Shown: positions 1 through 8,736, counted from the first letter of the stretch. The stretch: DNA of 48,316 nt from CAZKHG01 sp964552655 (GCA_964552655.1 CAZKHG010000023.1:1-48316), one strand, 5' to 3'. A program made the numbers and translations. The notes: generated by a model from the letters alone, not told the origin.

Positions 1-680
1 TAGGAGTACTCCTGGGCTATAGTACCCGTTGAGGTTTAACTGAGCAATATTTGCCTCATCTTTACCAGTCTGCGCCTTATATTAATTGTTAAACTAGATC
101 AAAGAACCTGTACAAAAAACATTTTATTTTGAACATTCACAACTACACATAACAAATTTAAAAAAGCAAAATTTTGTTTGGTTTCATATCATTAAATTAA
201 AAGTTAAAAAATATAATATCTACTTCATTCCTAAAAAAGGATTTTGCAACTATTTAATTCGTTGAAATAATTCAAAGCTTAGTGACCTGTTTTCTGACTC
301 CATTTTTCTGTTTAATGGCAATCACCTGTAAAACGTTACCCAAAAAACACTTCTTTTTTTTTAAATATTTTTTAACTGTTTTCTAAAGTGCTTGTCAGCA
401 TGGAGTTAGAGAAGCAATTTTTTTATAAAATCTGGGTTTTTCAGGAAATGAAAAGAGATGAATGGGATGGAATATAAACCTTGTCTTCTTCTTTAATGGT
501 TTCAACTTTAAATAAGGGTCAGGAGGTGCAAGTTTTGTGAAAAAAATCGTCCCAAAAGAAATTAATGTCCCCATTTACTGTACGTTCCGCAATGGGTGAA
601 ATATCAGAGGGTGTTGGTTGTTTTCTTAAATTCACTCTTCAACTATGCTCAGAGTAACTGGCTGGGGATAATATCAACCT

Positions 681-744
681 AATAACTCAATAACCCAATA
701 ACCCAATAACCCAATAACCCAATAACCTAATAACCCAAAAACCC
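681..744. repeat. 8-bp tandem repeat, eight units
   Basis: Eight consecutive copies of the octamer AATAACCC run from 681 to 744. Five are perfect (689, 697, 705, 713 and 729) and three differ by one base (681, 721 and 737). The array ends 34 bases before the mutS2 start codon and lies just upstream of a possible -7 element at 756-763, so it covers the place where a -33 element would be expected. Short arrays like this can change copy number by slippage. Confidence 0.95.
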
Positions 745-755
745 GTCATTTTTCT

Positions 756-763
756 TAGTTTTG
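756..763 (+). promoter_or_regulatory. Possible -7 promoter element of mutS2
   Basis: TAGTTTTG matches the Bacteroidota -7 consensus TAnnTTTG and lies 16 bases before the mutS2 ATG. No TTTG is present at the -33 distance, because that position is taken by the octamer array. The call rests on one element only. Confidence 0.3.
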
Positions 764-778
764 CAAAAAGCTTAACAA

Positions 779-3274
779 ATGCAGTTGATCTACCCCGATA
801 GTTTTGAGGAAAAAGTTGGTTTCGATAAGATCAGGGAGCTGGTATCCGCCCGGTGTTTATGCGCCTTAGGAGTTTCAAAGGTAAAATCGTCCGGTTTTTC
901 CACCAGTTTCGAACTGATCTTCAGGCTGATCCATCAGGTGGACGAGATGAAAACCATTTGCCTGATGGAAAACTCGTTCCCAGTTGACAACTACATAGAT
1001 ACCACATCATCGCTGGAAAGAATTAAAGTGTTAGGAACCTGGCTTACAGAGGTTGAGCTCTTTGACCTGAAAAGATCGCTTGAATCCATAAAAGCCATCC
1101 TCTCCTTTCTTAAAAAGAAAGATGATACCCTTTTCCCTTACCTAAAAGAACTTACCAAAGAGGTTTCATACTATCCCTATATAACCGAAAGAATTGATGG
1201 GATCATTAACCGCTTCGGGAAGATCAAGGATAATGCCTCGCCCGAACTGGCCAGGATCAGAACGGAAATTAGCGCAAAGCAGAATTCCGTTTCCAAACGA
1301 ATTCATTCAATTCTCAAGGAGGCACAATCGGATGGGATTGTTGAATCCGATGTTTCACCTGTGGTTAGGGATGGCAGAATTGTCATCCCGGTAATTGCCG
1401 GAAATAAACGCAAGATCAAAGGGTTAATTCATGATGAATCGGCAACCGGTAAAACCGTATTCATTGAACCTATCGAGATTGTGGAGCTGAACAACGAGAT
1501 CAGGGAGCTGGAATACGATGAGCGGAGGGAAATTGTAAGAATCCTGGTTGAATTCACCGATTCCATCCGGCCATATATTTCCGACCTGTTTACAGCTTAC
1601 GATTTTCTGGGCACAATTGATTTTATCAGGGCGAAAGCCCTGTTTGCCATTGAGGTTGATGGGGCAAAACCAATTCTGGTCAATGAAACCCGATTATTCT
1701 TTAGAAAAGCAAAGCATCCTTTGCTATACTTAACCCTAAAGCGGGAGAAAAAGGAGGTTGTGCCGCTTGATATTGAGCTGAATGCCAATTACCGGATTGT
1801 ATTAATTTCCGGGCCTAATGCCGGTGGAAAATCGGTTTGTCTTAAAACTGTAGGGCTGCTTCAGTATATGCTTCAATGCGGCTATTTGCCAACCCTGATA
1901 GAAAACTCTGAGATGGGCGTATTCGGTAAAATATTTATTGATATCGGCGATGAACAATCAATTGAAAACGATCTGAGCACCTATAGTTCCCATCTTATCA
2001 ACATGAAAAATTTCATCAGGGAGGCCGATTCAAAATCGATTATCCTGATTGATGAGTTTGGCGCAGGAACGGAACCCACAGTTGGTGGGGCAATTGCCGA
2101 ATCGATTCTGGAAATATTCTGCACCCATAATATATTCGGAGTAATTACCACCCATTACACCAACCTGAAACACTTTGCCTCCGGCAAACAGGGAATTATA
2201 AACGGAGCAATGCTTTTTGACACCACAAATATTCAACCCCTGTTTAAGCTCGAAATCGGAAAGCCGGGGAGTAGCTTCGCTTTTGAAATTGCCAGAAAAA
2301 TCGGTCTTCCGGAAAATGTCCTCCAGTCGGCATCAGAAAAAGTTGGCGAGGGTCATGTAACATTCGAAAAACATCTGAGGGAAATCTCCCGCGATAAACA
2401 CTACTGGGAGAAAAAAAGGGATAACATCAGGATCACCAATAAGAAGGTAGAGGAGATTGAGAAAAAGCTGGAGCAGGAGCTTAGCACCATTAAAGAACAA
2501 CGGAAAGAAATCATATCCAAAGCAAAAAAAGAGGCAGAAATGCTGCTCAATGAGACCAACAGGCAGATTGAGAAAACCATAAGGGAGATTAAAGAGGCCA
2601 ATGCCGAAAAGGAAAAAACCCGCGAAGTTAGGGCTGAACTGGAAAGTTTCAAGGAGGATTTTCAGCAAAAAGTAACCGATGAGGAAGAAGCCATCCAAAG
2701 AAAAATTGAACAGATAAAGAAAAGGCAGCAGAGAAGAGAGGAGAAATCCAGAGAGAAAGTTCCTGTTGCAACGGATGAAAATTTACCTGGGAACGATGAT
2801 GAAATAATCGTAAAGGGATCAAAGGTGAAGCTGAAGGATCAGGATATCGTTGGCGAGGTGATTGAATTAGGCCCAAAGAATGCCGTTGTGGCCTTTGGCA
2901 ACATGATGACAAGCATAAATATTGAAAAGCTGGAGAAAATCTCGTCGTCAGAATTTAAAAAACTGGCTAAATCAAACCCGCAAACAAAAACCACAGCCGG
3001 ATTTGATACACATAAACAACGGGTAAACTTTAAAACGGATATAGATATCCGCGGATATCGTGCCGATGAGGCACTAAGAGAAGTTCAGGAGCTGGTTGAT
3101 AAGGCAATGATATTCAGCATTTCCCAGGTAAGGGTGCTTCACGGCAAAGGCAATGGGATACTCAGGCAGCTGATCCGCGATTACCTGGCAACAGTACCGG
3201 GAATAAAATCCTTTGCCGATGAGCACATAGAACACGGAGGATCTGGGATAACTGTGATAAAACTAGACAATTGA
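779..3274 (+). CDS. mutS2: Endonuclease MutS2
   Basis: This 831-residue protein has the full MutS2 layout: an N-terminal core and lever, an ATPase domain, a long charged coiled coil and a C-terminal Smr nuclease domain. The P-loop GPNAGGKS is at residues 345-352, and the conserved THYTNLK motif of the MutS ATPase follows about 110 residues later. The region from about 540 to 660 is rich in E, K and R and should form the coiled coil. The Smr domain, from about residue 755, contains LHGKGNGIL. MutS2 proteins lack the mismatch-recognition domain of MutS. They are known to act on recombination intermediates and, in Bacillus, on collided ribosomes. Length is normal for the family. The gene is monocistronic and convergent with the next gene. 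Confidence 0.97.
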   Translation: MQLIYPDSFEEKVGFDKIRELVSARCLCALGVSKVKSSGFSTSFELIFRLIHQVDEMKTICLMENSFPVDNYIDTTSSLERIKVLGTWLTEVELFDLKRSLESIKAILSFLKKKDDTLFPYLKELTKEVSYYPYITERIDGIINRFGKIKDNASPELARIRTEISAKQNSVSKRIHSILKEAQSDGIVESDVSPVVRDGRIVIPVIAGNKRKIKGLIHDESATGKTVFIEPIEIVELNNEIRELEYDERREIVRILVEFTDSIRPYISDLFTAYDFLGTIDFIRAKALFAIEVDGAKPILVNETRLFFRKAKHPLLYLTLKREKKEVVPLDIELNANYRIVLISGPNAGGKSVCLKTVGLLQYMLQCGYLPTLIENSEMGVFGKIFIDIGDEQSIENDLSTYSSHLINMKNFIREADSKSIILIDEFGAGTEPTVGGAIAESILEIFCTHNIFGVITTHYTNLKHFASGKQGIINGAMLFDTTNIQPLFKLEIGKPGSSFAFEIARKIGLPENVLQSASEKVGEGHVTFEKHLREISRDKHYWEKKRDNIRITNKKVEEIEKKLEQELSTIKEQRKEIISKAKKEAEMLLNETNRQIEKTIREIKEANAEKEKTREVRAELESFKEDFQQKVTDEEEAIQRKIEQIKKRQQRREEKSREKVPVATDENLPGNDDEIIVKGSKVKLKDQDIVGEVIELGPKNAVVAFGNMMTSINIEKLEKISSSEFKKLAKSNPQTKTTAGFDTHKQRVNFKTDIDIRGYRADEALREVQELVDKAMIFSISQVRVLHGKGNGILRQLIRDYLATVPGIKSFADEHIEHGGSGITVIKLDN

Positions 3275-3341
3275 CATAAAGGTCAATTTATTATCAACCT
3301 ACATTAAACTTGCCCAGAGGAAAGGTAAGATCTAGCTGGGT

Positions 3342-3881
3342 TTATAGGTAGAAGTTAAACCCTCCTCCAATGAAATGGTAGGCCGGATCAGTCAGCCCGA
3401 TCTCCGCTTCGAAAATAAAACTCATATTCTTTTTTATCCCAATTTCAAGGCTGACAGGAATCCAAAGGAGGAACTGAGTTTCAGGTTCACTGAAATTGAT
3501 ATCCGCATCGATTCCGGAGGTTAACCTGATATCATTCTTAATAGGAAAAGTGATATTCCAGGTACCATCCAGCCCAAAATCGCCAAACTGGTGGGCTCCA
3601 AAGGTAAGGGACATTCTTTTAGGAAGAGCAAACTCAACATCGCCACCAAAATAGGTACTAGATCCCAGAACACCTGCACGGGCTGCAAAATCAATTCCTT
3701 TTTTAATTCCTACACCGCCATGAAGAAATAAAATAAAATCGGCATTCCCATTTACTAAAACAGCAGGTTCAATGCCCAGGGAAAATGCACCGGGTTTGAG
3801 GGTTTGTCCGGTGGTGAATACCTGGCCAGAGGAAGTCCCTGCAACAGCCAGAAATAGTGATAGAATAAAAATTTTTCTCAT
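3342..3881 (-). CDS. Small outer-membrane beta-barrel-like protein of unknown function
   Basis: This 179-residue protein begins with a clear signal peptide (MRKIFILSLFLAVAGTSSGQ). The mature part alternates short hydrophobic and polar stretches with many glycines and aromatic residues, and ends in GGGFNFYL. A terminal aromatic/aliphatic strand of this kind is common in outer-membrane barrels. It is predicted to sit in the outer membrane as a small barrel of about eight strands, but no specific family was recognised. It is transcribed alone, convergent with mutS2, and has a plausible promoter at 3907-3940. Confidence 0.8.
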   Translation of the reverse strand: MRKIFILSLFLAVAGTSSGQVFTTGQTLKPGAFSLGIEPAVLVNGNADFILFLHGGVGIKKGIDFAARAGVLGSSTYFGGDVEFALPKRMSLTFGAHQFGDFGLDGTWNITFPIKNDIRLTSGIDADINFSEPETQFLLWIPVSLEIGIKKNMSFIFEAEIGLTDPAYHFIGGGFNFYL

Positions 3882-3906
3882 TTTAATTTTTTTAATGTGC
3901 CATTAA

Positions 3907-3940
3907 CAAAAATAATAAAAGCTGATGTTTTTAAACCAAA
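3907..3940 (-). promoter_or_regulatory. Possible promoter of the 3342-3881 gene
   Basis: On the minus strand TTTG (3940-3937) is followed after 22 bases by TATTTTTG (3914-3907), matching the -33 and -7 elements of Bacteroidota promoters. The spacer is slightly longer than the usual 19-21 bases. The predicted transcript would start about 20 bases before the ATG at 3881. Confidence 0.4.
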
Positions 3941-3958
3941 CAAATTGAAAAATTTAGA

Positions 3959-4474
3959 TCACAGGAGTGGAATCAGGTTTGAAGCCCATTCCCTGATTGC
4001 ATTCCAGTCCCGGTGATCGCCCTCTTTCCACACCCCAAAGAGAACACTCAAACGAAATTTAAACCTGTCGCTCAATTTTTTCACCTTTCTTACATACAAA
4101 GAACCAGAGAAGAAACCTTCACTCACCGGTTTAACCAGGCTGCGAATTGGGACCATCCAAGTCTCTACAAAACTTCGGTATTTGTCTGCTTTTGGCATTG
4201 CCAGGGTCATGCATACCAGGAATGCTGCAAAGGGTTTCGTTTCAATCACTTTACGATGTGATTGAATAAAATCCATAGCCTCAGGCAACCATTTACCACC
4301 CTGAATAGCACTTCCGGCTACTATAGCGTTGTAAGGGGTTAAATCGTTAACATTTTTCATAGTTAAAATATCAACATAAAACCCATGGGCACTCAGCTCT
4401 TGTCCGATTGCTTTTGCAACACCCTCGGTTGTTCCGGTAGGGCTGGCATAGGTAACCAATACTTTTTTAGCCAT
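3959..4474 (-). CDS. Flavodoxin domain protein
   Basis: This 171-residue cytoplasmic protein starts with the flavodoxin phosphate-binding loop: VTYASPTGTTEGVAKAI at about residues 7-23 fits the T/S-x-T-G-x-T FMN signature. A second conserved stretch, IVAGSAIQGGKWLPEA at about residues 51-66, corresponds to the flavin-contacting loop. The family includes HemG-type protoporphyrinogen oxidases and menaquinone-dependent oxidoreductases, so it likely binds FMN and carries electrons. The substrate cannot be told from sequence. A TAnnTTTG-like -7 box on the minus strand (4504-4497) may drive it. The strong terminator at 4544-4567 separates it from the efflux operon upstream. Confidence 0.9.
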   Translation of the reverse strand: MAKKVLVTYASPTGTTEGVAKAIGQELSAHGFYVDILTMKNVNDLTPYNAIVAGSAIQGGKWLPEAMDFIQSHRKVIETKPFAAFLVCMTLAMPKADKYRSFVETWMVPIRSLVKPVSEGFFSGSLYVRKVKKLSDRFKFRLSVLFGVWKEGDHRDWNAIREWASNLIPLL

Positions 4475-4543
4475 TTTATTTTATTAATTCGCAACTCAAA
4501 AATAAGCCAATTATTACAATTATTTGTTGTTGATGAAAATAAA

Positions 4544-4567
4544 GCCCCGGGAAACCACTCCCGGGGC
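4544..4567 (-). terminator. Rho-independent terminator after tolC-like gene
   Basis: GCCCCGGG (4544-4551) and CCCGGGGC (4560-4567) form a perfect 8-bp GC-rich stem with an 8-base loop. On the minus strand it is followed by a T-rich run (TTTATTTT). It lies just downstream of the TolC-family gene and should end the efflux operon transcript. Confidence 0.85.
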
Positions 4568-4610
4568 GCTAACAAACCATAAACTAAACCTACTAAATAA
4601 ACCTGTGCGA

Positions 4611-5927
4611 TTACAGGCTTATGGGTGTACCTCTATAAAAATCGAGAATTTTCAACTTAAACAAGTAGGAGTATTTAGCATGTAATAAATCGCCCTGCGC
4701 CTTGATATAGTTATTCCTGGCAAAGCCGTAATCTACTGCATTTACCATTCCCAATTCAAATTTTTCTTTATTCAGCTCATACACTTCTTTATAGGAAGCT
4801 TCGGATTGAAGCATTGACTGATAACGAGAGAATTCACCTTTGGCATCCAGAATGGCTTGCTGGACTGATTTTAACAACGATTTCTCAGTCTGTTCAAGGG
4901 CAAACTGGGCATCCATCTTATCAATTCTTGCCTTGCTGAGCCTCATCTGGTTCTGAAGTTTCCCGTATATCGGGATATTTACCTGAAGCGTAACATATTT
5001 TTGTACGTTATCTTTAGCCTGGTCAATATATTTTGGTGCAAACTGATCGGAGTAATAGGAGTTAATCTGATAGTTAAGAGAAACCGTTGGGAAAAGTGTT
5101 CCCAGAGCAATCAAATAACCCTTCTGAGAACTCTTTAAGCCATACTCGGCCATTTTAACCGATGGGGTATTATCCAAAGCTTCCCCATAGAACTGATTAA
5201 AGTCAATGTCAAGAGTGTCATTTGGAATTGGAATATTTTCTGAAAGAATTTCAAAACCATCAACTTCTTTTAATTCAAGCATTTGAGCCAACTCAAGTTT
5301 TGCAAGATCGAGCGAATTTTGAGCATTGGTCAGCTCAACTTTTTCTGCAATGGCCTGCGAACTTATCTGCAAATAATCAGCATTGGAAATCTTTCCCAGC
5401 TCATACTTGCTTTTTGATCCCTCAACCTGATTTTGGGATACTTTAACCCTTTCTTTTGCAAGCGAATATCGCTCATTTGCGTACAAAACCTCAAGGTATT
5501 TAGCCGCTATATTGAGGGCTAGGTTTCGTTTTAGCTCCTCAACCCCCTGCAAAGCAGAAAGCAGATCAAATTTAGATTGTGCCAATGCATTCCATTTTGT
5601 CAAACCCTGTGATAAATCCAGTCGCCCTCCTATTCCGCCTGTACCTTCCTGTGGGTTTGTTTCAAACTGGCCGGACAGCTGGCTGAAAAATCTCCCAATC
5701 TGTACGCTATGATTGAATTGTGCCCCAAGGGTGGGTGTAAAACTTAAGAACGCGGATGTTCTATCCAATTGAACCTTTTTCGATTGCAAAACCTCGCGTT
5801 TTAGCTGAATGTTGTTTTGCAATGCATAGCTGATACATTCCTCCAAACTCCACCTTTTTTGGGCATTGACCGCATCAGGAAGTAGAAAAATTGAAATTAT
5901 TAATGATATATATGATAATCTATTCAT
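4611..5927 (-). CDS. TolC family outer-membrane efflux channel
   Basis: This 438-residue protein has a signal peptide ending near NAQ (residue about 23), followed by WSLEECISYALQNN, the typical start of an OEP/TolC repeat. Two long helical repeats follow with the usual A/L/Q-rich heptads. TolC proteins form trimeric outer-membrane barrels with a periplasmic tunnel that docks to an adaptor. It is the last gene of the minus-strand unit that begins with the adaptor at 8685, lies 35 bases after the small lipoprotein gene, and is followed by a strong terminator. This placement makes it the exit channel of that transporter. Confidence 0.95.
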   Translation of the reverse strand: MNRLSYISLIISIFLLPDAVNAQKRWSLEECISYALQNNIQLKREVLQSKKVQLDRTSAFLSFTPTLGAQFNHSVQIGRFFSQLSGQFETNPQEGTGGIGGRLDLSQGLTKWNALAQSKFDLLSALQGVEELKRNLALNIAAKYLEVLYANERYSLAKERVKVSQNQVEGSKSKYELGKISNADYLQISSQAIAEKVELTNAQNSLDLAKLELAQMLELKEVDGFEILSENIPIPNDTLDIDFNQFYGEALDNTPSVKMAEYGLKSSQKGYLIALGTLFPTVSLNYQINSYYSDQFAPKYIDQAKDNVQKYVTLQVNIPIYGKLQNQMRLSKARIDKMDAQFALEQTEKSLLKSVQQAILDAKGEFSRYQSMLQSEASYKEVYELNKEKFELGMVNAVDYGFARNNYIKAQGDLLHAKYSYLFKLKILDFYRGTPISL

Positions 5928-5962
5928 GAACTGTTATTTACAACAAAATATTTGTATTAGGG

Positions 5963-6316
5963 TTAAAGAATTTCAATCAGGTTAAAATCCGAATTGTCAA
6001 TTTTAAGCAATGATGGTACCATCAGCCTGAAATACTCATCCATTCTGATAACCGAAGTAGAATCAGAGGAGAGATTTTTACTGCACTTATTACCAATTAT
6101 CAAAGATTCAACCATTAATAAATCTGCATCTGTCTGCAACAAATCTACAGTTTCAGAAGAAAAACCGTTTATTAAGCCTTCACAATCCTTTCCTTTAATA
6201 TCAACAGGAGGTTTATCCACCGTTGGTGAATCCGATGTCGGGTTCCCAAAAGAATGTAAGCACCCACAACCTGCAATTATCGCTAAGGTTAGAATTATTC
6301 TTTTAAAATTTGTCAT
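5963..6316 (-). CDS. Small lipoprotein of unknown function in efflux operon
   Basis: A 117-residue protein starting at ATG 6316. That start is chosen because AGAAGGA lies just upstream of it and because the N-terminus then becomes a lipoprotein signal (LAIIAGC, lipid Cys17). A longer reading from 6373 would overlap the preceding gene. The mature part is polar, with a D/S/P-rich linker followed by a region with two cysteines, and shows no family I recognise. It sits between a 99-residue unknown gene (stop 6327, 10 bases upstream) and the TolC gene (35 bases downstream), so it is probably co-transcribed. It may be a periplasmic or outer-membrane accessory of the transporter; this is inference from position. 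Confidence 0.7.
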   Translation of the reverse strand: MTNFKRIILTLAIIAGCGCLHSFGNPTSDSPTVDKPPVDIKGKDCEGLINGFSSETVDLLQTDADLLMVESLIIGNKCSKNLSSDSTSVIRMDEYFRLMVPSLLKIDNSDFNLIEIL

Positions 6317-6326
6317 AGCTGTCCTT

Positions 6327-6626
6327 CTAAATCCCATTACGTTTTCTGTAAAGTACCTGAATATGGGTTGCACCCACGCTGGGAGTAAAGATTTGAATCA
6401 GTTCCCAGCCCTTATCGTAGGCTGCAATCGCGCTTCTAAGCTGCATTATCTGCTCCATGGTTGCGTGCTGCGAATCTTCGTTAACCTCGTGTTTTGCATT
6501 TTCAATGCTCCAGGGAAAAGATTCCACCCTGAAGCTATAGCTGATTTTCTTATTGCCAACAGTAAGAGTAACCTCGGCAATTTCCTCTTCGCCAAATGCC
6601 TGTACCGGAATGCAAATTTCTTTCAT
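6327..6626 (-). CDS. 99-residue conserved-looking protein of unknown function
   Basis: A short protein without signal peptide or membrane segment. The first half looks like beta strands, with a GEEEIAEVTLTVGNKKISY stretch. The second half has a predicted helix (TMEQIMQLRSAIAAYD) followed by KGWELIQIFTP and a closing strand IQVLYRKR. The pattern suggests a small folded alpha/beta domain, but I do not recognise the family. It lies 76 bases after the ABC ATPase gene and 10 bases before the lipoprotein gene, on the same strand, where related operons usually encode the permease. A long open frame on the opposite strand (5994-6647) is judged to be a shadow of these two genes. Confidence 0.7.
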   Translation of the reverse strand: MKEICIPVQAFGEEEIAEVTLTVGNKKISYSFRVESFPWSIENAKHEVNEDSQHATMEQIMQLRSAIAAYDKGWELIQIFTPSVGATHIQVLYRKRNGI

Positions 6627-6702
6627 GGCCTATCCCTTTCTTATTGAAATAAATATTAATTATCTTAAATAATGATATTGAATAGCTTACATAATTTATA
6701 AT

Positions 6703-7389
6703 TTAAAAACTTTTCTTTACGTTCTCGGTTACAATATGTCCATCGAAAAGTTGAACAATGCGATGAGCTTTCTCAGCATCGGTTGGTGAGTGGGTAACCA
6801 TTACAACAGTTGTACCCTCACGGTTAAGTTCGCTTAAAAGTTCCATCACCTCTTCCCCATTTGCTGAATCCAGGTTTCCTGTGGGCTCATCGGCGAGTAT
6901 CAGTTTGGGGTTGGCAACCACTGCTCTGGCAATAGCCACTCTCTGTTGCTGTCCACCTGACAGCTGTTGGGGAAAATGTTTTTTACGATGTGATATTTTC
7001 ATTCTTTCCAGTACAGCTTCAACTTTTTTCTTGCGTTCAGCAGATGGAACGTTCATATAGAGCAATGGAAGTTCAACGTTCTCAAAAACTGTCAGCTCAT
7101 CAATGAGGTTGAAACTCTGGAAAACAAAACCAATATTGGATTTACGCAAATTGGTGCGTTGTTTCTCTTTAAATTTTGATACCTCAATCCCGTTGAAATA
7201 AAACTCCCCTCCTGTTGGATTATCGAGCAAGCCGACAATGTTCAGCAAGGTAGATTTACCGCAGCCCGAAGGGCCCATTATTGCAACAAATTCGCCTTCT
7301 TTAACCTCAAGGTTAACTTTATTCAATGCGGTGGTTTCAACCTCTTCGGTTCGAAAAACCTTCACTAATTCCTGTGTTTTAATCATCAT
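6703..7389 (-). CDS. ABC transporter ATP-binding protein (MacB/LolD type)
   Basis: This 228-residue cytoplasmic ATPase has a complete motif set: Walker A GPSGCGKST (residues 39-47), a Q-loop in FVFQSFN, signature LSGGQ (143-147), Walker B LILADEP (163-169) and the H-loop in VTHSP. The sequence type matches the MacB/LolD/FtsE group, whose ATPases drive mechanotransmission exporters. The gene follows the adaptor gene by 39 bases. No MacB- or FtsX-type permease gene follows, which is unusual because this ATPase cannot work without one. The permease must be encoded elsewhere, or the ATPase may pair with a permease of another system. Confidence 0.97.
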   Translation of the reverse strand: MMIKTQELVKVFRTEEVETTALNKVNLEVKEGEFVAIMGPSGCGKSTLLNIVGLLDNPTGGEFYFNGIEVSKFKEKQRTNLRKSNIGFVFQSFNLIDELTVFENVELPLLYMNVPSAERKKKVEAVLERMKISHRKKHFPQQLSGGQQQRVAIARAVVANPKLILADEPTGNLDSANGEEVMELLSELNREGTTVVMVTHSPTDAEKAHRIVQLFDGHIVTENVKKSF

Positions 7390-7428
7390 AGCAGTATTTT
7401 TTATTCTATAAATATTTAAGTATGTAAC

Positions 7429-8685
7429 TTATTGTTTTAAAAGGAGTTTATCAACATTCCCGAAATTATCGTAACTTGAAACTATTACGTTTTCGCCGGG
7501 GTTTAACCCGTCAACCACTTCATAGAATCTCGGGTTCTGCCTGTTAATCCTGATATTGCGTTTGGTGGCAAAATTCCCCGATGGATCAACTACATATACC
7601 CATTGACCGCCTGTGCTTTGATAAAAGCCCCCTCTGGCCAGCAGAATTGCTTTTTGCGATTCACCCAATTCAAGGTTAATTCTTGATGTCTGCCCAATCC
7701 TTATACTTGGCGGAATGCTATCGGTAAATACCATTTCCACTGTAAACCGGCCGTTACGAACCTCCGGGTAAATCTTATTTATTTCAGCCTTAAACCGCTT
7801 ACCGGAAAATTCACATTCGCCCTTTAAATTTCTCACAATCCGGGAGATATAGTGTTCATCAATTTCTACGCTCAGCTTGTATGAATCAAGAACATGAATT
7901 GTACCCATCCGGGTACCCATTCCAATTACCTGGCCAACCTCAAGGTTTAACGAGGCAAGTTCTCCTGTAACCGGGGCTTTAAACTCGAGAGATTCTAGAC
8001 GTTTACGAACAATTGTCAGGTTTTTCTGAAGTCGTGCGGCGTCCTCCTCCAGAGTGTTTATCTGGGTTAAGCGGAAAACCGAGTCCTGCTTCCAGCTTTG
8101 ACGGAACAACTCCATCCTTTGATTGGTAAGTTCATACGCTTCCTTGGAACGCTCAAACTCTTCGCGGGAAATATGATTTTGCTCAAAAAGAACCTTATTA
8201 TTCCTGAAATTCCTTTCTTTCTCCTTTAAATCAAAATAGAGCTGCAATAGCTGGCTTTTGGTATCAAGGGTTTGCTTCTCCATTTGCAATCGGGTGCTAC
8301 GCAAGTCATTTGTTGTTCTGGAAACATTTGCCTCATTGTTGGATATCTCAAGCACTAATCCGGTATTACTGAACCTTGCAATCAGATCGCCTTTATTCAC
8401 CCAGCTGCCTTCCTTTCTGAGAATTTCATCAACCCGGCTGCCGCCTTCCGTTGCATCGAGGTATATTGTTTGAATCGGTGCAACTGTACCTATCACTGTA
8501 ATATAATCACGAAATAGATCTGCCTTAACCTGTTCAATTGTTATCTTATCTACCTCAACATTCAACTTTGAACTTTTATCAGCAAAAATCAGGTAGTATA
8601 AGATTAAAATAATAAAAGCCGAAATACCTGCGATTGTGAGAATCTTTTTTGGAGTCCATCTCTTTTTTTCAATAACCCTATCCAT
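7429..8685 (-). CDS. Efflux periplasmic adaptor (membrane fusion protein)
   Basis: A 418-residue adaptor with a short cytoplasmic basic N-terminus, one membrane anchor at about residues 17-35, a first half-lipoyl segment (EILRKEGSWVNKGDLIARF), a long coiled-coil hairpin (about 115-230), the second half-lipoyl segment (FKAPVTGELASLNLEVGQVI) and beta-barrel and membrane-proximal domains. Such HlyD/MacA/CusB-like proteins bridge an inner-membrane pump to TolC. It is the first gene of the operon and is divergent from the NtrC-type regulator. A possible sigma-54 site lies 35-50 bases upstream of its start, so expression is probably controlled by that regulator. Confidence 0.93.
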   Translation of the reverse strand: MDRVIEKKRWTPKKILTIAGISAFIILILYYLIFADKSSKLNVEVDKITIEQVKADLFRDYITVIGTVAPIQTIYLDATEGGSRVDEILRKEGSWVNKGDLIARFSNTGLVLEISNNEANVSRTTNDLRSTRLQMEKQTLDTKSQLLQLYFDLKEKERNFRNNKVLFEQNHISREEFERSKEAYELTNQRMELFRQSWKQDSVFRLTQINTLEEDAARLQKNLTIVRKRLESLEFKAPVTGELASLNLEVGQVIGMGTRMGTIHVLDSYKLSVEIDEHYISRIVRNLKGECEFSGKRFKAEINKIYPEVRNGRFTVEMVFTDSIPPSIRIGQTSRINLELGESQKAILLARGGFYQSTGGQWVYVVDPSGNFATKRNIRINRQNPRFYEVVDGLNPGENVIVSSYDNFGNVDKLLLKQ

Positions 8686-8718
8686 TCTATAATACTTTTT
8701 CAGTTTGCTTCTTTATTT

Positions 8719-8736
8719 ATCACTTAACATGCCACA
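8719..8736 (-). promoter_or_regulatory. Possible sigma-54 promoter of the efflux operon
   Basis: On the minus strand TGGCATG (8734-8728) fits the -24 element. The -12 position, 10 bases after the GG, has GA instead of GC, so this half is weak. The predicted start near 8709 would leave about 24 bases before the adaptor ATG. The neighbouring gene encodes a sigma-54 activator, which supports the reading. Confidence 0.3.

Larger units (their letters stand above)
1..778. other. Long non-coding region upstream of mutS2
   Basis: This stretch is AT-rich with several poly-T and poly-A runs, and no convincing gene was found on either strand. The first 30 bases could be the tail of a gene outside the window, since one plus-strand frame is open from base 3 to a TGA at 30-32, but this is too short to judge. 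A 25-codon open frame at 400-477 is the only other candidate and has no support. The right end carries an 8-bp tandem repeat (681-744) and a possible mutS2 promoter, listed separately. Confidence 0.7.

Noticed and set aside
1..87. Open frame on the minus strand and a short plus-strand frame at the left edge
   Set aside because: The minus-strand frame has a stop just upstream and no start codon. The plus-strand frame could be a gene tail but is only ten codons.
400..477. 25-codon open frame in the leader region
   Set aside because: Too short, without a ribosome site, promoter or known peptide similarity.
5994..6647. 217-codon open frame on the plus strand
   Set aside because: It overlaps two minus-strand genes that fit the operon, one with a clear lipobox and ribosome site. 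The plus-strand product shows no domain and is read as a shadow.
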